A stretch of DNA of 64,000 nucleotides, taken from the NCBI GenBank assembly GCA_904066235.2, contig CAJFCV020000004.1, positions 5,580,001 through 5,644,000 of the forward strand. Reading direction: 5' to 3'. Source of the DNA: Bursaphelenchus xylophilus (Eukaryota; Nematoda; Chromadorea; Rhabditida; Aphelenchoididae). Below the pieces are notes generated by a model. The model was not told where the DNA came from. It was given only the letters and a program-made list of their open reading frames with translations, and did no database searches. Below are positions 11,151 through 22,000 of this stretch, piece by piece (within the stretch, counting starts at the first letter, position 1; every line of letters starts with the position of its first letter). Both the position numbers and the translations under genes were made by a program.

Positions 11151-11911
11151 TATTTTCCGCAGAAACTAAAATCGACCAGTGCTAATCGGAGAGCAAAGAA
11201 AACATTTCGAAAATTAGTGGTATAGGAACGTAAGTCGCTATTTTCACTTTTTGTTTGATTTTTAGGAATCCATTGAAATCGGATGTCTAGTATAATATAA
11301 AGTTGAATTTTCTCGAAAAGTAGCTCTGAAACCTGGTCTGATTTTTTCTGCTCAACTTCGTCATATCTTCATGCAGCTCATGAGCTATCGAGAACCCCAA
11401 GATTGGGATCGAGGGTCAAGTTACCGGTCAATCTTTTGTTATTATAGGTCAACTTTAGCGTGAAATTCTGAGCTCAAGAAACGATTTTACAATACAGATT
11501 TAGCGCAAGTGGCAGCCGCAACACGCCAAATTTGCGTAAACACAATTATTTCGATATATCGATCAACCGTGTTGGCGTAAAACCGGTCGTGGTAAATCAA
11601 AGTTTGTGGCGTTTCGTTCCGATTTTTTCACTCAATAATGGAGCCGTCAAGCTAAAAAATCACTTTTCAATTACGCGCCAACGATGTGCGGCTAGGCAAG
11701 AAACAAACATCCAAAGATTTTTCTCAAGATTTCCGTTTGTGACGAAAAGCCACATCGATTAACAACCCTTTGTCAGGAAACAGTTTCAACAACGGCAGAT
11801 TGATATGCGTTGCGGTCTTGTTTCTTCACTTATTTATTTTTGAAGGTTTGTTATCCCAGGACACTGGTTTATGCATTTTTGCACACCTTTTTTTGGTGGA
11901 CGTTGATTAGC

Positions 11912-11951
11912 TGACGTGTAATTCGAGGCGCTCGATGATTGGTGCACGTCA
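11912..11951. promoter_or_regulatory. ER-stress-type promoter motifs upstream of GRP94
   Basis: A TGACGTG site (11912-11918) is answered by its reverse complement CACGTCA (11945-11951). The second site overlaps ATTGGTGCACGT (11938-11949), one mismatch from the ERSE-II consensus ATTGGNCCACGT. TGACGTG is the core bound by XBP1/ATF6. The motifs lie about 130-170 bp upstream of the GRP94 ATG, the position expected for an unfolded-protein-response promoter; a GC-box-like GGGGCGGGGC follows near 11959. Confidence 0.65.
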
Positions 11952-12083
11952 GAGCGAAGGGGCGGGGCTTGCGTTTGACCATCAAAGTCGAGAAATTTCC
12001 ACGCGAGTTTGAGGTGCTATTGTAAGATATTTGCAGTGCATTTGTTGTGGTTGGGTGGTCGACAGAAAGTTTAGAAAGGAAAG

Positions 12084-14929
12084 ATGGCCTCCAGAAGGCC
12101 TTGGCTGATATGTCTGGCAGCATTATTGATTGTCTATGGTGAGTTGATGGGTTTCTATAAAATTTTGTTGTACTTTATAGCTTTCATTGAATATAAGCAA
12201 TGCTTAATTTCAGCGTTTATTCCTCATCATCATGTCTGTGCCGATGAAGATGAAGTGGATGAGCCAACTGTTGAAGAGAGCGTTGCAAAAGGGAAAATTG
12301 GGTCGAAAACTGACGATGAAACCGTTTTGAAGTAACTTTTTTCATTGGTTTTGTTTAATTTTGCCACTTATTATCCAAAATGTTAAAATTTTTAACTAGC
12401 TACACGTATCCCGGACAATTGCTCATTACAGGGGCGTTGTCTGCGCGTCAAAAGAAAATTGGGTCAGCCAGGTACCGCCAGTCCCGGTTTATTTGCTCTT
12501 TCCGTCGCGCGACTTCTTTTGAGTGACCTTTCCATTACGAAACAGAATAAAATGGGATCATTTTGGAGAAATTTTATGGGAATTAAGGAAATGCATAAGC
12601 GAGGCAAAAAATAGCTTCGAGAGTCAATTAAATTCAATAAAAGGTTATAATTTCAGGGAAGAAGAAGCCATTAAGCTCGATGGGCTCTCTGTTTCCGAGA
12701 TCAAGAAGCTCCGGGAGAGTGCAGAGAAACATGAATTCCAAGCTGAAGTTAATCGAATGATGAAGTTGATCATCAACTCCTTGTACAGGAACAAGGAGAT
12801 CTTCTTGAGGGAATTGATTTCCAATGCTTCTGATGCCTTGGATAAGATCAGACTGATCTCTTTGACTGATCCAAATGCTCTTAGTGCTACTGATGAGTTG
12901 TCGATCAAAATCAAGAGTGACAAGGAGAACCACATTCTGACCATCACGGATACTGGTGTTGGTATGACTAAGCAAGACTTGATCAACAACCTTGGAACTA
13001 TCGCTCACTCTGGAACTTCAGAATTCCTTCAAAAATTGATGGATGCCAACTCTGATCAGCAACAAGTAAGTAGTCCGACTTTGTTTAAGTTTGCTTTAGG
13101 ATCTGATCGGGCAATTCGGTGTCGGTTTCTACTCAGCCTTCTTGGTCGCTGACAGAGTTGTTGTGACCACCAAGAACAACGATGACAAACAGTACATCTG
13201 GGAGTCTGATTCTGCATCCTTCACCATCGCCGAAGATCCACGAGGTCCAACTCTCAAGAGGGGTACCGAGATACAGCTGCATCTCAAGGAAGAAGCCTAC
13301 GATTTCTTGGAGCCTGATACTCTGAAGAAGCTAGTCCACAGATATTCGCAATTCATCAACTTCTCCATTTATTTGTGGCAATCTAAGACTGTGACTGTTG
13401 AAGAACCCGATGAGGAGGCTGAAGTGAAGGAAGGAGAGGAACCGAAGACGAAGAATGTCGAGAAGACTGTTTGGGATTATGAGAAAGTGAACAGTCTGAA
13501 GCCCATCTGGATGCGAAAACCTTCTGAAGTCACCGAGGATGAGTACAAGGAATTCTACAAGAGCATTACTAAAGATTACGATGAACCCTTGGGTCATGTA
13601 AGTTAATGAAATATTATTTTTACTTTGTTCAGGTCCATTTCAATGCCGAAGGGGAAGTTTCCTTCCGTTCAGTGTTATATGTTCCCAAGAAGGCTCCTCA
13701 GGACGCTTTCCAGAACTACGGAAAGACCAATGAGAACATCAAGCTCTATGTCCGTCGTGTTTTCATCACCGACGACTTCCAAGACATGCTGCCCAAATAC
13801 CTGGCCTTCATCAGAGGTATCGTTGATTCAGATGATCTTCCTCTTAACGTTTCTCGTGAAAACCTCCAACAACACAAACTTCTCAAAGTCATCAAGAAGA
13901 AGTTGGTGCGAAAGGTGCTGGATATGTTGAAGAAGATGGACGAGAAGACTTATGACGACTTCTGGAAGGAGTTCTCCACTAATATCAAGCTCGGGATCAT
14001 GGAAGATCCCTCCAACCGTAATCGTCTCGCTAAGCTCCTCCGATTCCAGAGCTCAAACGAGGCGTCTGGCCTTACCACTTTAACCCAGTATGCTGAAAGG
14101 ATGAAGGAGAAACAGGAAACCATCTTCTACATTGCTGGTACTTCCAGAAAGGAGGTTGAATCTTCTCCTTTCGTTGAGGCTTTGTTGAAGAAGGGATATG
14201 AAGTTCTGTATTTAACTGAGCCCGTCGACGAATACTGCATCCAAGCTATGCCAGAGTTCGATGGAAAGAAGTTCCAGAACGTTGCCAAGGAAGGAGTAAA
14301 GCTAAACCAAGGCGAAAAGGCCAAGGAGGCATTCGCTGAGCTCGAGAAACAATTCGAACCTTTGACTGATTGGTTGAAGGACAAAGGACTTAATGGAAAG
14401 ATCGAAAAGGCTGTAGTCTCTGAGAGATTGACCAAGTCTCCCTCGGCTCTGGTCGCCTCTTCTTATGGGTGGTCTGGAAATATGGAGAGGATCATGAAGT
14501 CTCAGGCCTATGCAAAGGCCAATGACCCAACCCAGGACTTCTACGCCAACCAGAAGAAGATCTTCGAGATCAACCCAAGACATCCAGTAGTAAAAGAATT
14601 GTTGAGGAGAATTGAGAACGACCAAGAAGATCCTAAGGCTGTCACAACAGCTGAACTCTTGTTTGAGACTGCCACTTTGAGGTCGGGATACGCCCTCCAA
14701 GATCAGGTTGGATTCGCTGAAAGGATCGAATCGGTATGCTTCAGTTTATTTCGTCTTGTTTTCTGTGTGTAATATATTAGTAATGCGTTTATTATAGATT
14801 CTCCGTCAATCACTAGACTTGAGTGCCGATGAACAGGTTGAAGAAGAAGTGGAAATCGTTGAAGATCCCACGGAAGAAGAGAAAAAGCAAGAAAAAGTAG
14901 AAGTCGAAGAAGAACACACTGAACTCTAA
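12084..14929 (+). CDS. enpl-1: Endoplasmin / GRP94 (ER Hsp90)
   Basis: Complete ER-resident Hsp90, about 770 residues, which folds secreted and membrane client proteins using ATP. The N-terminus [19 protein letters not shown] is a signal peptide. The GHKL ATPase signatures are intact: the catalytic Glu in [22 protein letters not shown], and GTIAHSGT, then [13 protein letters not shown] across an intron. An acidic linker ([13 protein letters not shown]) separates the N and middle domains, and the middle domain carries [10 protein letters not shown] and the client/dimer motifs. Exons: 12084-12138, 12214-12331, 12657-13063, about 13101-13596, 13633-14733 and 14798-14929. The second intron, 325 nt, is long for this window. 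The C-terminus ends EEHTEL, an HTEL-type variant of KDEL retention. The promoter carries ER-stress motifs. Confidence 0.97.
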
Positions 14930-17900
14930 AGAGGGCATTAATAATCGTCAGACTGATGCCATCCATTCCATTTATTTATGCTGGTTGTCTCAATTGTCTT
15001 AGGGTCTCGTTTTGTTATCTTTCGCCTAATAATTTATTCATAAATACTGGTCTGTTAATTGCAATATTAATTTTATTAAAGTAAATCTAAAATATGAGCG
15101 GTCTGGTAGTAATTTTTGACATTAGTCTGGCATGAATAATTCAACTTATTTTAGTTTCAGTTTGTTTTTTGCGAACAGATTTTTTCCAAAACGGGGTTCA
15201 GAATTGGGGCAAAACACCTCGAAAAGGGCGCAGAACGCTCGTTCTGAATGGGGGTGGGTGCGGGTGGAAGGAGAATCCAAAAAGAGTTAAAAGTTCGCAA
15301 ATTAAACAGCACGGGCCGGATCCTCGAACGGCCCTGGCTTCTGTCTTGAGGCAAAAATAATTAAAACTGACGGAAATTAAACAAAAACATATGAGAGGAG
15401 GGAGGGGGGCATAAAATGAAGAATGGGGGAAAGATGACCGAGAACTGACCAAACGAACTGCACTCCCGGGATTAAGCCAGAGGGCCGACCAGGTCGGCCC
15501 TCAGGCCGAGTCTCTTTTTCGGAAGGAAAAGCGGCGGTCGAAAAGGTGAGGAAGGAGGGCAGAGTAAAAGCGAGACCGGCCGAACCAAGCGGGCGATGTC
15601 ACTTTAGCAGAGAGAAAGAGAGCCGGCCGCCGAGCCTCGAGGGACAACCGACTCGTGGTGCCGTGGCTGGCCGCCTTTGCAAGAAAGTAGAGAAAAACTG
15701 TCTCCGCACTCTTTTTATCTTCTTTAACCCGGGTACGATGGCCTGAGGGGAAGAAAGGGATGGGGGGATAGAAAGCGTCTTCTGTGCCCATCTTCTTGTT
15801 ATCGCCTTGAACGGGCCAAGAAAAGATGAGACGGAGTGCATTCCTCCTCCGCACCTTTCGGTTTTCCAAATTATTATCCCCTTCTTAATTTCGGAAAGCC
15901 ATTTAAGTCAGCCCGGACCAAGTCAGGTCGGGATGGGCCCACTTGGGGCCGCGAATCCCTTTGCGGCGAATTCTCGTTTTTCAATTAAGAATTCCGCGAA
16001 TTCTTGATGAATACAATACCTCTTTTCCTTTCTTCCCCTTAGGGTCCGTTTAGCCAGGCGTCTCCCACCACTACTAATTACATTTCCAGGCTCCCTGGAC
16101 CAGCGATTCCAGGCCTGACACGTGTCTTTTTCGGGGATCATTGCAGAAATGTGTTTCGAGAGTTTAATTGACGTCTTCAGATGTCCAATGTCGACATTGG
16201 ATTGATTCAAACACTATAAGAGTCTTATTGGGTTAAGCGAGCGTGACGTTGGGATGGTCATAAGTCTGTTCAAAGGACTATAATGTCCTCGCAACTCTAG
16301 ACTATTCAGAACGCATATTATTCCATTGCTTCGTTACTTGTGGCCCTTCTCGCGGGAATCTTTCTTCACAAAGAACGTTTCTTGATTCGTGACATTCGTG
16401 TGCCCGAATCAAAAATGCCATGAATGAAAATCCGTACCCTGCGGCAGCGGGCTGCGTGGCTGTGTGAGGCAAAGTAAAAAAAGAGCCTTCATTTTTACCC
16501 TTTACCGCCAAATTGTTTGTCCGGAATGTGATGTCGAGATTGGTGGAGGCGGCTTTTAAGCGTGCGCGGCCTCATGCCCTCTAGAGTAATCGTGTTTCCG
16601 TTTAATGGGGCCGGCCTTAAACTAATTAAAGTGACACCATTCGGATGACCATACAGGAACGGTTATCCCCAAAGACCGGCCCCTGGAAGATGGTCAAAAA
16701 CAGCCTCGGGCGAGACACACCTGTCACTCCGGTGGAATGAGGGTGAAGTCCTGGCCTTTTTGTACAAATCTCTTGGTTATCCATTATTTCTGAATGAATT
16801 CAGCCTTCGCTTCGTTTGAGAGCATCATTTCGACCTCTTTCTGGGGATCTTTGAACGATGTTGATGATTTATTCTTTTTATTGGCTGTATTGTTTTCAAT
16901 GTATATTTGCATTACAATTTTTTTCTTTGAGAAAATGTCTTGCATTCCTAGCGGTTTTGTAGTTGGGGTTTGGGAAAGTTAAAAATTTAACGAAACTAGA
17001 AGAAGAGAGAGTTGAAGATGAAGGTTGAAACCCGAGACGACTTTGAAGAAGAATAAGGCCAAGACGGCCAGAAAGGAGGGAAACGCCATTATTAGGACCA
17101 GATGGATGTCTTCTACTGTTTTCTTTTTATTGACCTTTTTCCAAGTTTCCCCGTTATTTTCCCGCTCTTAATCCAGGTTATTTGTTATTTTACGCCCTGA
17201 GGGTATGACTTTCTATTTTTTGTTATTTTAATTTTGTGAGTAGTTTGAAAAGCTCCTTTTTGAAATATTGTTTTGTCGTCCCTTTGAAATTAGCAGCCAG
17301 CGGGCGCATAATGTTTGTCGTATATTCGGAAGTTTACCTTTCTGATTTTACCCACCTATTTTGACTAATCTGTTCAATGTAATCTTAGTTCAATTCTACC
17401 CCCTTTGCCTGCCTTTCATGCGGGGTATGGGGGTAGAAATTTGTGTCGTGATTTACTAAGACCTCCATTTTTTTAAAAATTTCAAAATTCTATCCTGCGT
17501 AATCCCACTGAAAGATCTATGTAAATATTATTACATCCGGCGACGTATTCCTTGGGAATTGGTTCTTGTTCTACCACTTGCTGGTTACGTTGCAACATTC
17601 CTCAAACATTCTACATTGCGCAACACTTTTTTCTTCCCTTTTTTTGACTTTTTTGAACCCCATGTGTCAAGGAAAACATTTAAGCCCTAGGATTACAAGA
17701 AAAGGCCTATCAGAGTAGTCGATCCATCACGACAAAGCCGTGGATCAAGCGGGAATAGCCCCCGGGGTTGGAGAAGCCAGAAACCGGGTTCAAGGAGAAG
17801 AATGGCCGAGCAAAGCCGACCCCGGGCTGTGTTTTTTGCCAAAAAAGGGAAAGAACATGGGACATTTCCTCTAAAACGACGTTTGGTGCCTCCTTGAAAC

Positions 17901-19021
17901 CGCTCCATTCCATCCACGGATTTCTGTCTCGAGGGTTGACCGCGCTAGTCGGGTAACGTCTAAAAAATCGTGGTTGTTATTAGTGATACAGTTATTTTTA
18001 GGATTGCTTTATAAGTACGCAATCAAAGTCTGGTCTGGAATTTTGAATTAAAAAGTCGTTTGCTTGTTTTTTATGCATTTTATTACCGTGTTGGATACAA
18101 TTTAAGTACGAAAAAAAAATAATTCTTCAGAACCTCAAACACCACCGCCATTTCGGTACTTATATCACACGAATGCCCTCCGGCGGCTCAGTGCCGCGAG
18201 AAGGATGAAACTGTGGAACGATCGGAGACACCGTTGTTCCATCCCTGCCAGTTCCTCGCGTCGCCGTCGTCTTAAGTGCTAGACAATATGTCGGGTCAGT
18301 TTAAAGATTGGCTCCGAAACCGGGTCAATTCTCTTTTTTTACAAGGGCCACCATTATCACGCTTTCCATCTTAAAATTTAATTTTCGATTCTGGAGGAAT
18401 CTGATTATCTGGGAAGACCAGAGAATCAAAAAGATATTGCGGTGCTTCAAAAGAGATAACTTGCAACGCAGAGATCACATGACCCACACTCAGAGCAGGT
18501 CAATAATCCGGAAGTCTGATGACTTAACTGCATCCATAACGAATTTTGGAGCCACGCAAAAACTTTTTTAAAAGCAATCTCCGGCGGGCTCTCTTAGAAC
18601 CGATCAAGTGGCCCAGAGACCCTCAAGAGCTACCGTTGAAAGGTGATGACAATAGCAAAGCGAAATGAAAGTGCATGCGAAGGTGCGCAGAGCCTAGAAC
18701 CTTGGCCTTGCCTGCCTTGTTACTCTCCACAAATCCCGATCACACTCCCCGAGGGCTTCGCGGATCTTCCCATTGTTTAATCTCCAGACTCCTTTTCGCC
18801 CTTCAATTAGCAACTTTGCAGAAAACGAAACCTAAAATTGCCGTCTTTTTCCCGCCAAGGAGTGGGAGACGATGGTCCTGAGGGAATCTATAGCAGTGTA
18901 GAATAGAATTGAGAATGGAATATTAAACGTAGATATCCCTTTGCTGTCCCTAGCATTATCACTTTCTAATTTGGCCGAATTACCTCGATTTTTACCTGTT
19001 TCCATTTCAGCGTTCGCTAGC
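14930..19021. other. 4-kb non-coding region upstream of the calcium channel
   Basis: No convincing gene. Open frames around 15157-16210 and 17693-17956 occur simultaneously on several frames and strands, typical of GC-rich non-coding sequence. The region probably holds the 5' UTR, alternative first exons and enhancers of the channel gene; a TTTCCATTTCAG acceptor at 18999-19010 lies 11 bases before the channel ATG, so a 5' exon or spliced leader joins there. Confidence 0.5.
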
Positions 19022-22000
19022 ATGATGGCCTCGTCCATGGACGAGGACGGCATCGGGAGCTCAGGAGAGGGCGGAGGAGGTGGAGGTGGCGGCGACGACA
19101 CACGAACAGATCTCTGGCAACAAACCCTCCAAGTAAGTTGCAGATCGCAAACGGTTTCGAATTAACAATAGGACGGGTTTGTTTGTGGACCCGGATCTGA
19201 CCAACTTCTCGCCCCACCCCAAACCTGTTTAACTCGCGTATTTTGATGAAATTTTACTTGCAGGCCGCTGTCGCCGCCACAAATCAACAGGAGAATGCGC
19301 GGAAACGGGCCCAACAGCGAAAACCCCGGAACATGGCCAACAACGCCGTGGAGAGGACGGAACGCTCGTTGCTCTGTTTGAGGACGGCGAATCCGATCCG
19401 AAAGTTTGCCATCTCCATCACGGAATGGAGACCGTTCGAGTACCTCATTCTCCTAATGATATGCGCCAATTGTGTGGCGTTGGCCGTCTATCAACCATAT
19501 CCAGCCCAGGATTCCGATTCAAAGAACACCATCCTCGTAGGTCTAGGCCGGCATTGACCGTACAAAACGCGCTTTCAGGAGCAAGTGGAATATCTGTTCA
19601 TTGTTGTTTTCACTATCGAGTGTGTTCTGAAGGTGATTGCCATGGGGTTTCTCTTTCATTCGGGTGCTTATCTACGTAATGCATGGAATATTCTCGATTT
19701 TATAATTGTTGTTATTGGGTAAGTATTAGAACGATATCTTAGGCTGATATTGATGATCTCTAACCAATGTTTTGCAGACTTATCAGTACGGTGCTTTCCC
19801 GTATGCACATCCAGGGATTCGACGTGAAGGCGTTGCGTGCGTTTCGTGTGCTACGGCCGTTGCGTCTTGTTTCGGGTGTTCCGTCACTTCAGGTCGTATT
19901 AAACGCCATCCTCAGAGCCATGCTGCCTCTTCTCCATATTTCATTACTGGTCATGTTTGTCATTATCATTTACGCTATCATAGGACTAGAATTGTTTTGT
20001 GGCAAGCTCCATTCGACTTGGTAGGCCTTTTCTTCGGGAATTTTAACGTATTTCGCATCCATTACATCATAGTCATCATTGCAGTGTGGATGTTGTCACA
20101 GGAGAATTTGCTCAAAAGGAACCATCCCCGTGCGGTCGGGCATCCACTGCCTATCACTGTGAACCAGCATCGGCTTCCGCCAAACACAGCAGTAATGGCT
20201 GGGTATGCTCTACAAATACCACTTGGCAAGGACCCAACAATGGCATCACCAACTTCGACAACTTCGGGTTGGCCATGTTGACGGTCTTCCAGTGCGTTTC
20301 GTTGGAAGGGTGGACTGATGTAATGTACTGGGTGAACGATGCTGTAGGCAGAGAGTGGCCTTGGATCTATTTTGTGACTTTGGTCATCCTCGGCTCCTTC
20401 TTCGTACTAAATCTTGTATTGGGAGTTTTGTCTGGAGAATTCTCGAAAGAGCGAGAGAAAGCGCGAGCCCGGGGTCTCTTCCAAAAGTTCCGTGAAAAAC
20501 AACAATTGGAAGAAGACCTCAAGGGATATCTCGACTGGATCACCCAGGCCGAGGATATTGAACCTGTCAACGACGACGATCAAGTAGAGGATGAACAACA
20601 ACAATTCCGTGAGTGCTTTCATTGAACATGAAGTCTTACTGTCATCTTTGATTTAGAATTGAATGAAGAGGATGATGTGGAGGGCGAAGAAAGGGCCGAT
20701 GAAAAGAAGCCTCCCATTTGCGGGGCCCAGATCCGAACATTTCAACGAATCAATCGACGATGTCGACGTGGGTGCAGACGTCTCGTCAAATCTCAAGGGT
20801 TTTATTGGCTGGTTATCATTCTGGTGCTGCTGAATACTTTGGTGCTCACCTCGGAGCATTACGGACAAGATCCTTGGTTGGATGACTTCCAAAGTAAGTC
20901 TGCTTTTGCAATGTTCTAGACTAATGCCAATTTGGTTTAGCTGCTGCCAATCTTTTCTTTGTAATTCTTTTCTCAATGGAAATGTTCCTCAAGATGTATT
21001 CTCTGGGTTTCAATACGTACACGACGTCACAATTCAATCGCTTCGATTGTTTCGTTGTTATCTCGTCGATCTTGGAGTTCATCCTTGTGTATTTCGAGTT
21101 GATGAAACCACTGGGCGTGTCTGTGTTACGTTCAGCTCGCCTTCTGAGAATCTTCAAGGTCACAAAGTATTGGACATCTCTCAGAAACCTGGTATCATCG
21201 CTGTTGAACTCGCTGAGGTCGATTATGTCCTTGTTGTTACTGCTCTTCTTGTTCATCGTTATCTTCGCTTTGCTTGGAATGCAAGTTTTTGGAGGGAAAT
21301 TCAACTTCAATCCAATGCAGCCCAAGCCCAGAGCCAATTTCGATACTTTTATTCAGGCGCTTCTTACAGTATTTCAGGTAATTTTAGCTTCCCTTAACTT
21401 TATTTGATATTCAGATTCTAACTGGTGAAGATTGGAATACAGTAATGTACAACGGTATTGAATCGTTTGGAGGTGTGGGATCAATGGGAATGATGGTATC
21501 CATCTACTTTATTGTTCTCTTTATCTGCGGTAACTACATCTTGTTAAACGTTTTCTTGGCCATCGCCGTCGACAACTTGGCTGATGCTGACAGTTTAACG
21601 AACGCAGAAAAAGAAGAAGAGCAGACAGAAATGGAAGTGGAAGAAGCGGAAGACGAGTATGATGATGAGAAATATGATGAGAATGGAAATGAGGAGATGA
21701 GAATTCGACCGAATGACGTCAAAGATGGAGAAGGATCAGATGCGGAGGGCAATGAGGACGAGCCGGTTGGCCCTCGACCTCGCCGAGTCTCCAATCTGCC
21801 CTCGAGCAAGAATGTGAAACCCATTCCCAAGGCGTCTTCCTTATTCATCCTCAGTCATTCGAATCCATTCCGGGTGTTCTGTAATAAGATTGTCAACCAC
21901 ACTTATTTCACAAACTCCGTGCTTGTTTGTATCCTCGTTTCATCAGCTATGTTGGCGGCCGAGGATCCCCTTGAAGCAGGAAGTTACAGGAATCAGATTC

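Larger units (their letters stand above)
10049..11911. other. Intergenic region between signal peptide peptidase and GRP94
   Basis: Divergent intergenic region with no supported gene. Open frames near 10812-11225 occur on both strands over low-complexity sequence and look like chance. It contains a dispersed repeat copy and a short inverted repeat, listed separately. Confidence 0.5.

Noticed and set aside
10812..11225. 137-codon plus-strand frame with an overlapping 96-codon minus-strand frame
   Set aside because: It lies over a small inverted repeat, reads as basic/Phe-rich low-complexity sequence, and matches no family; likely chance.
12523..12656. Frame continuing upstream of the GRP94 ATPase exon, as if exon 3 began at 12523
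   Set aside because: The acceptor at 12654-12656 restores the expected acidic-to-KEEEAIK transition, and the extension has no family match; it is intron sequence.
15157..16210. Several overlapping frames of 60-120 codons on both strands
   Set aside because: GC-rich non-coding sequence gives long frames in many phases at once; none has splice continuity or homology.
17693..17956. Three overlapping frames on both strands
   Set aside because: Same pattern of mutual shadows; no domain or start context.
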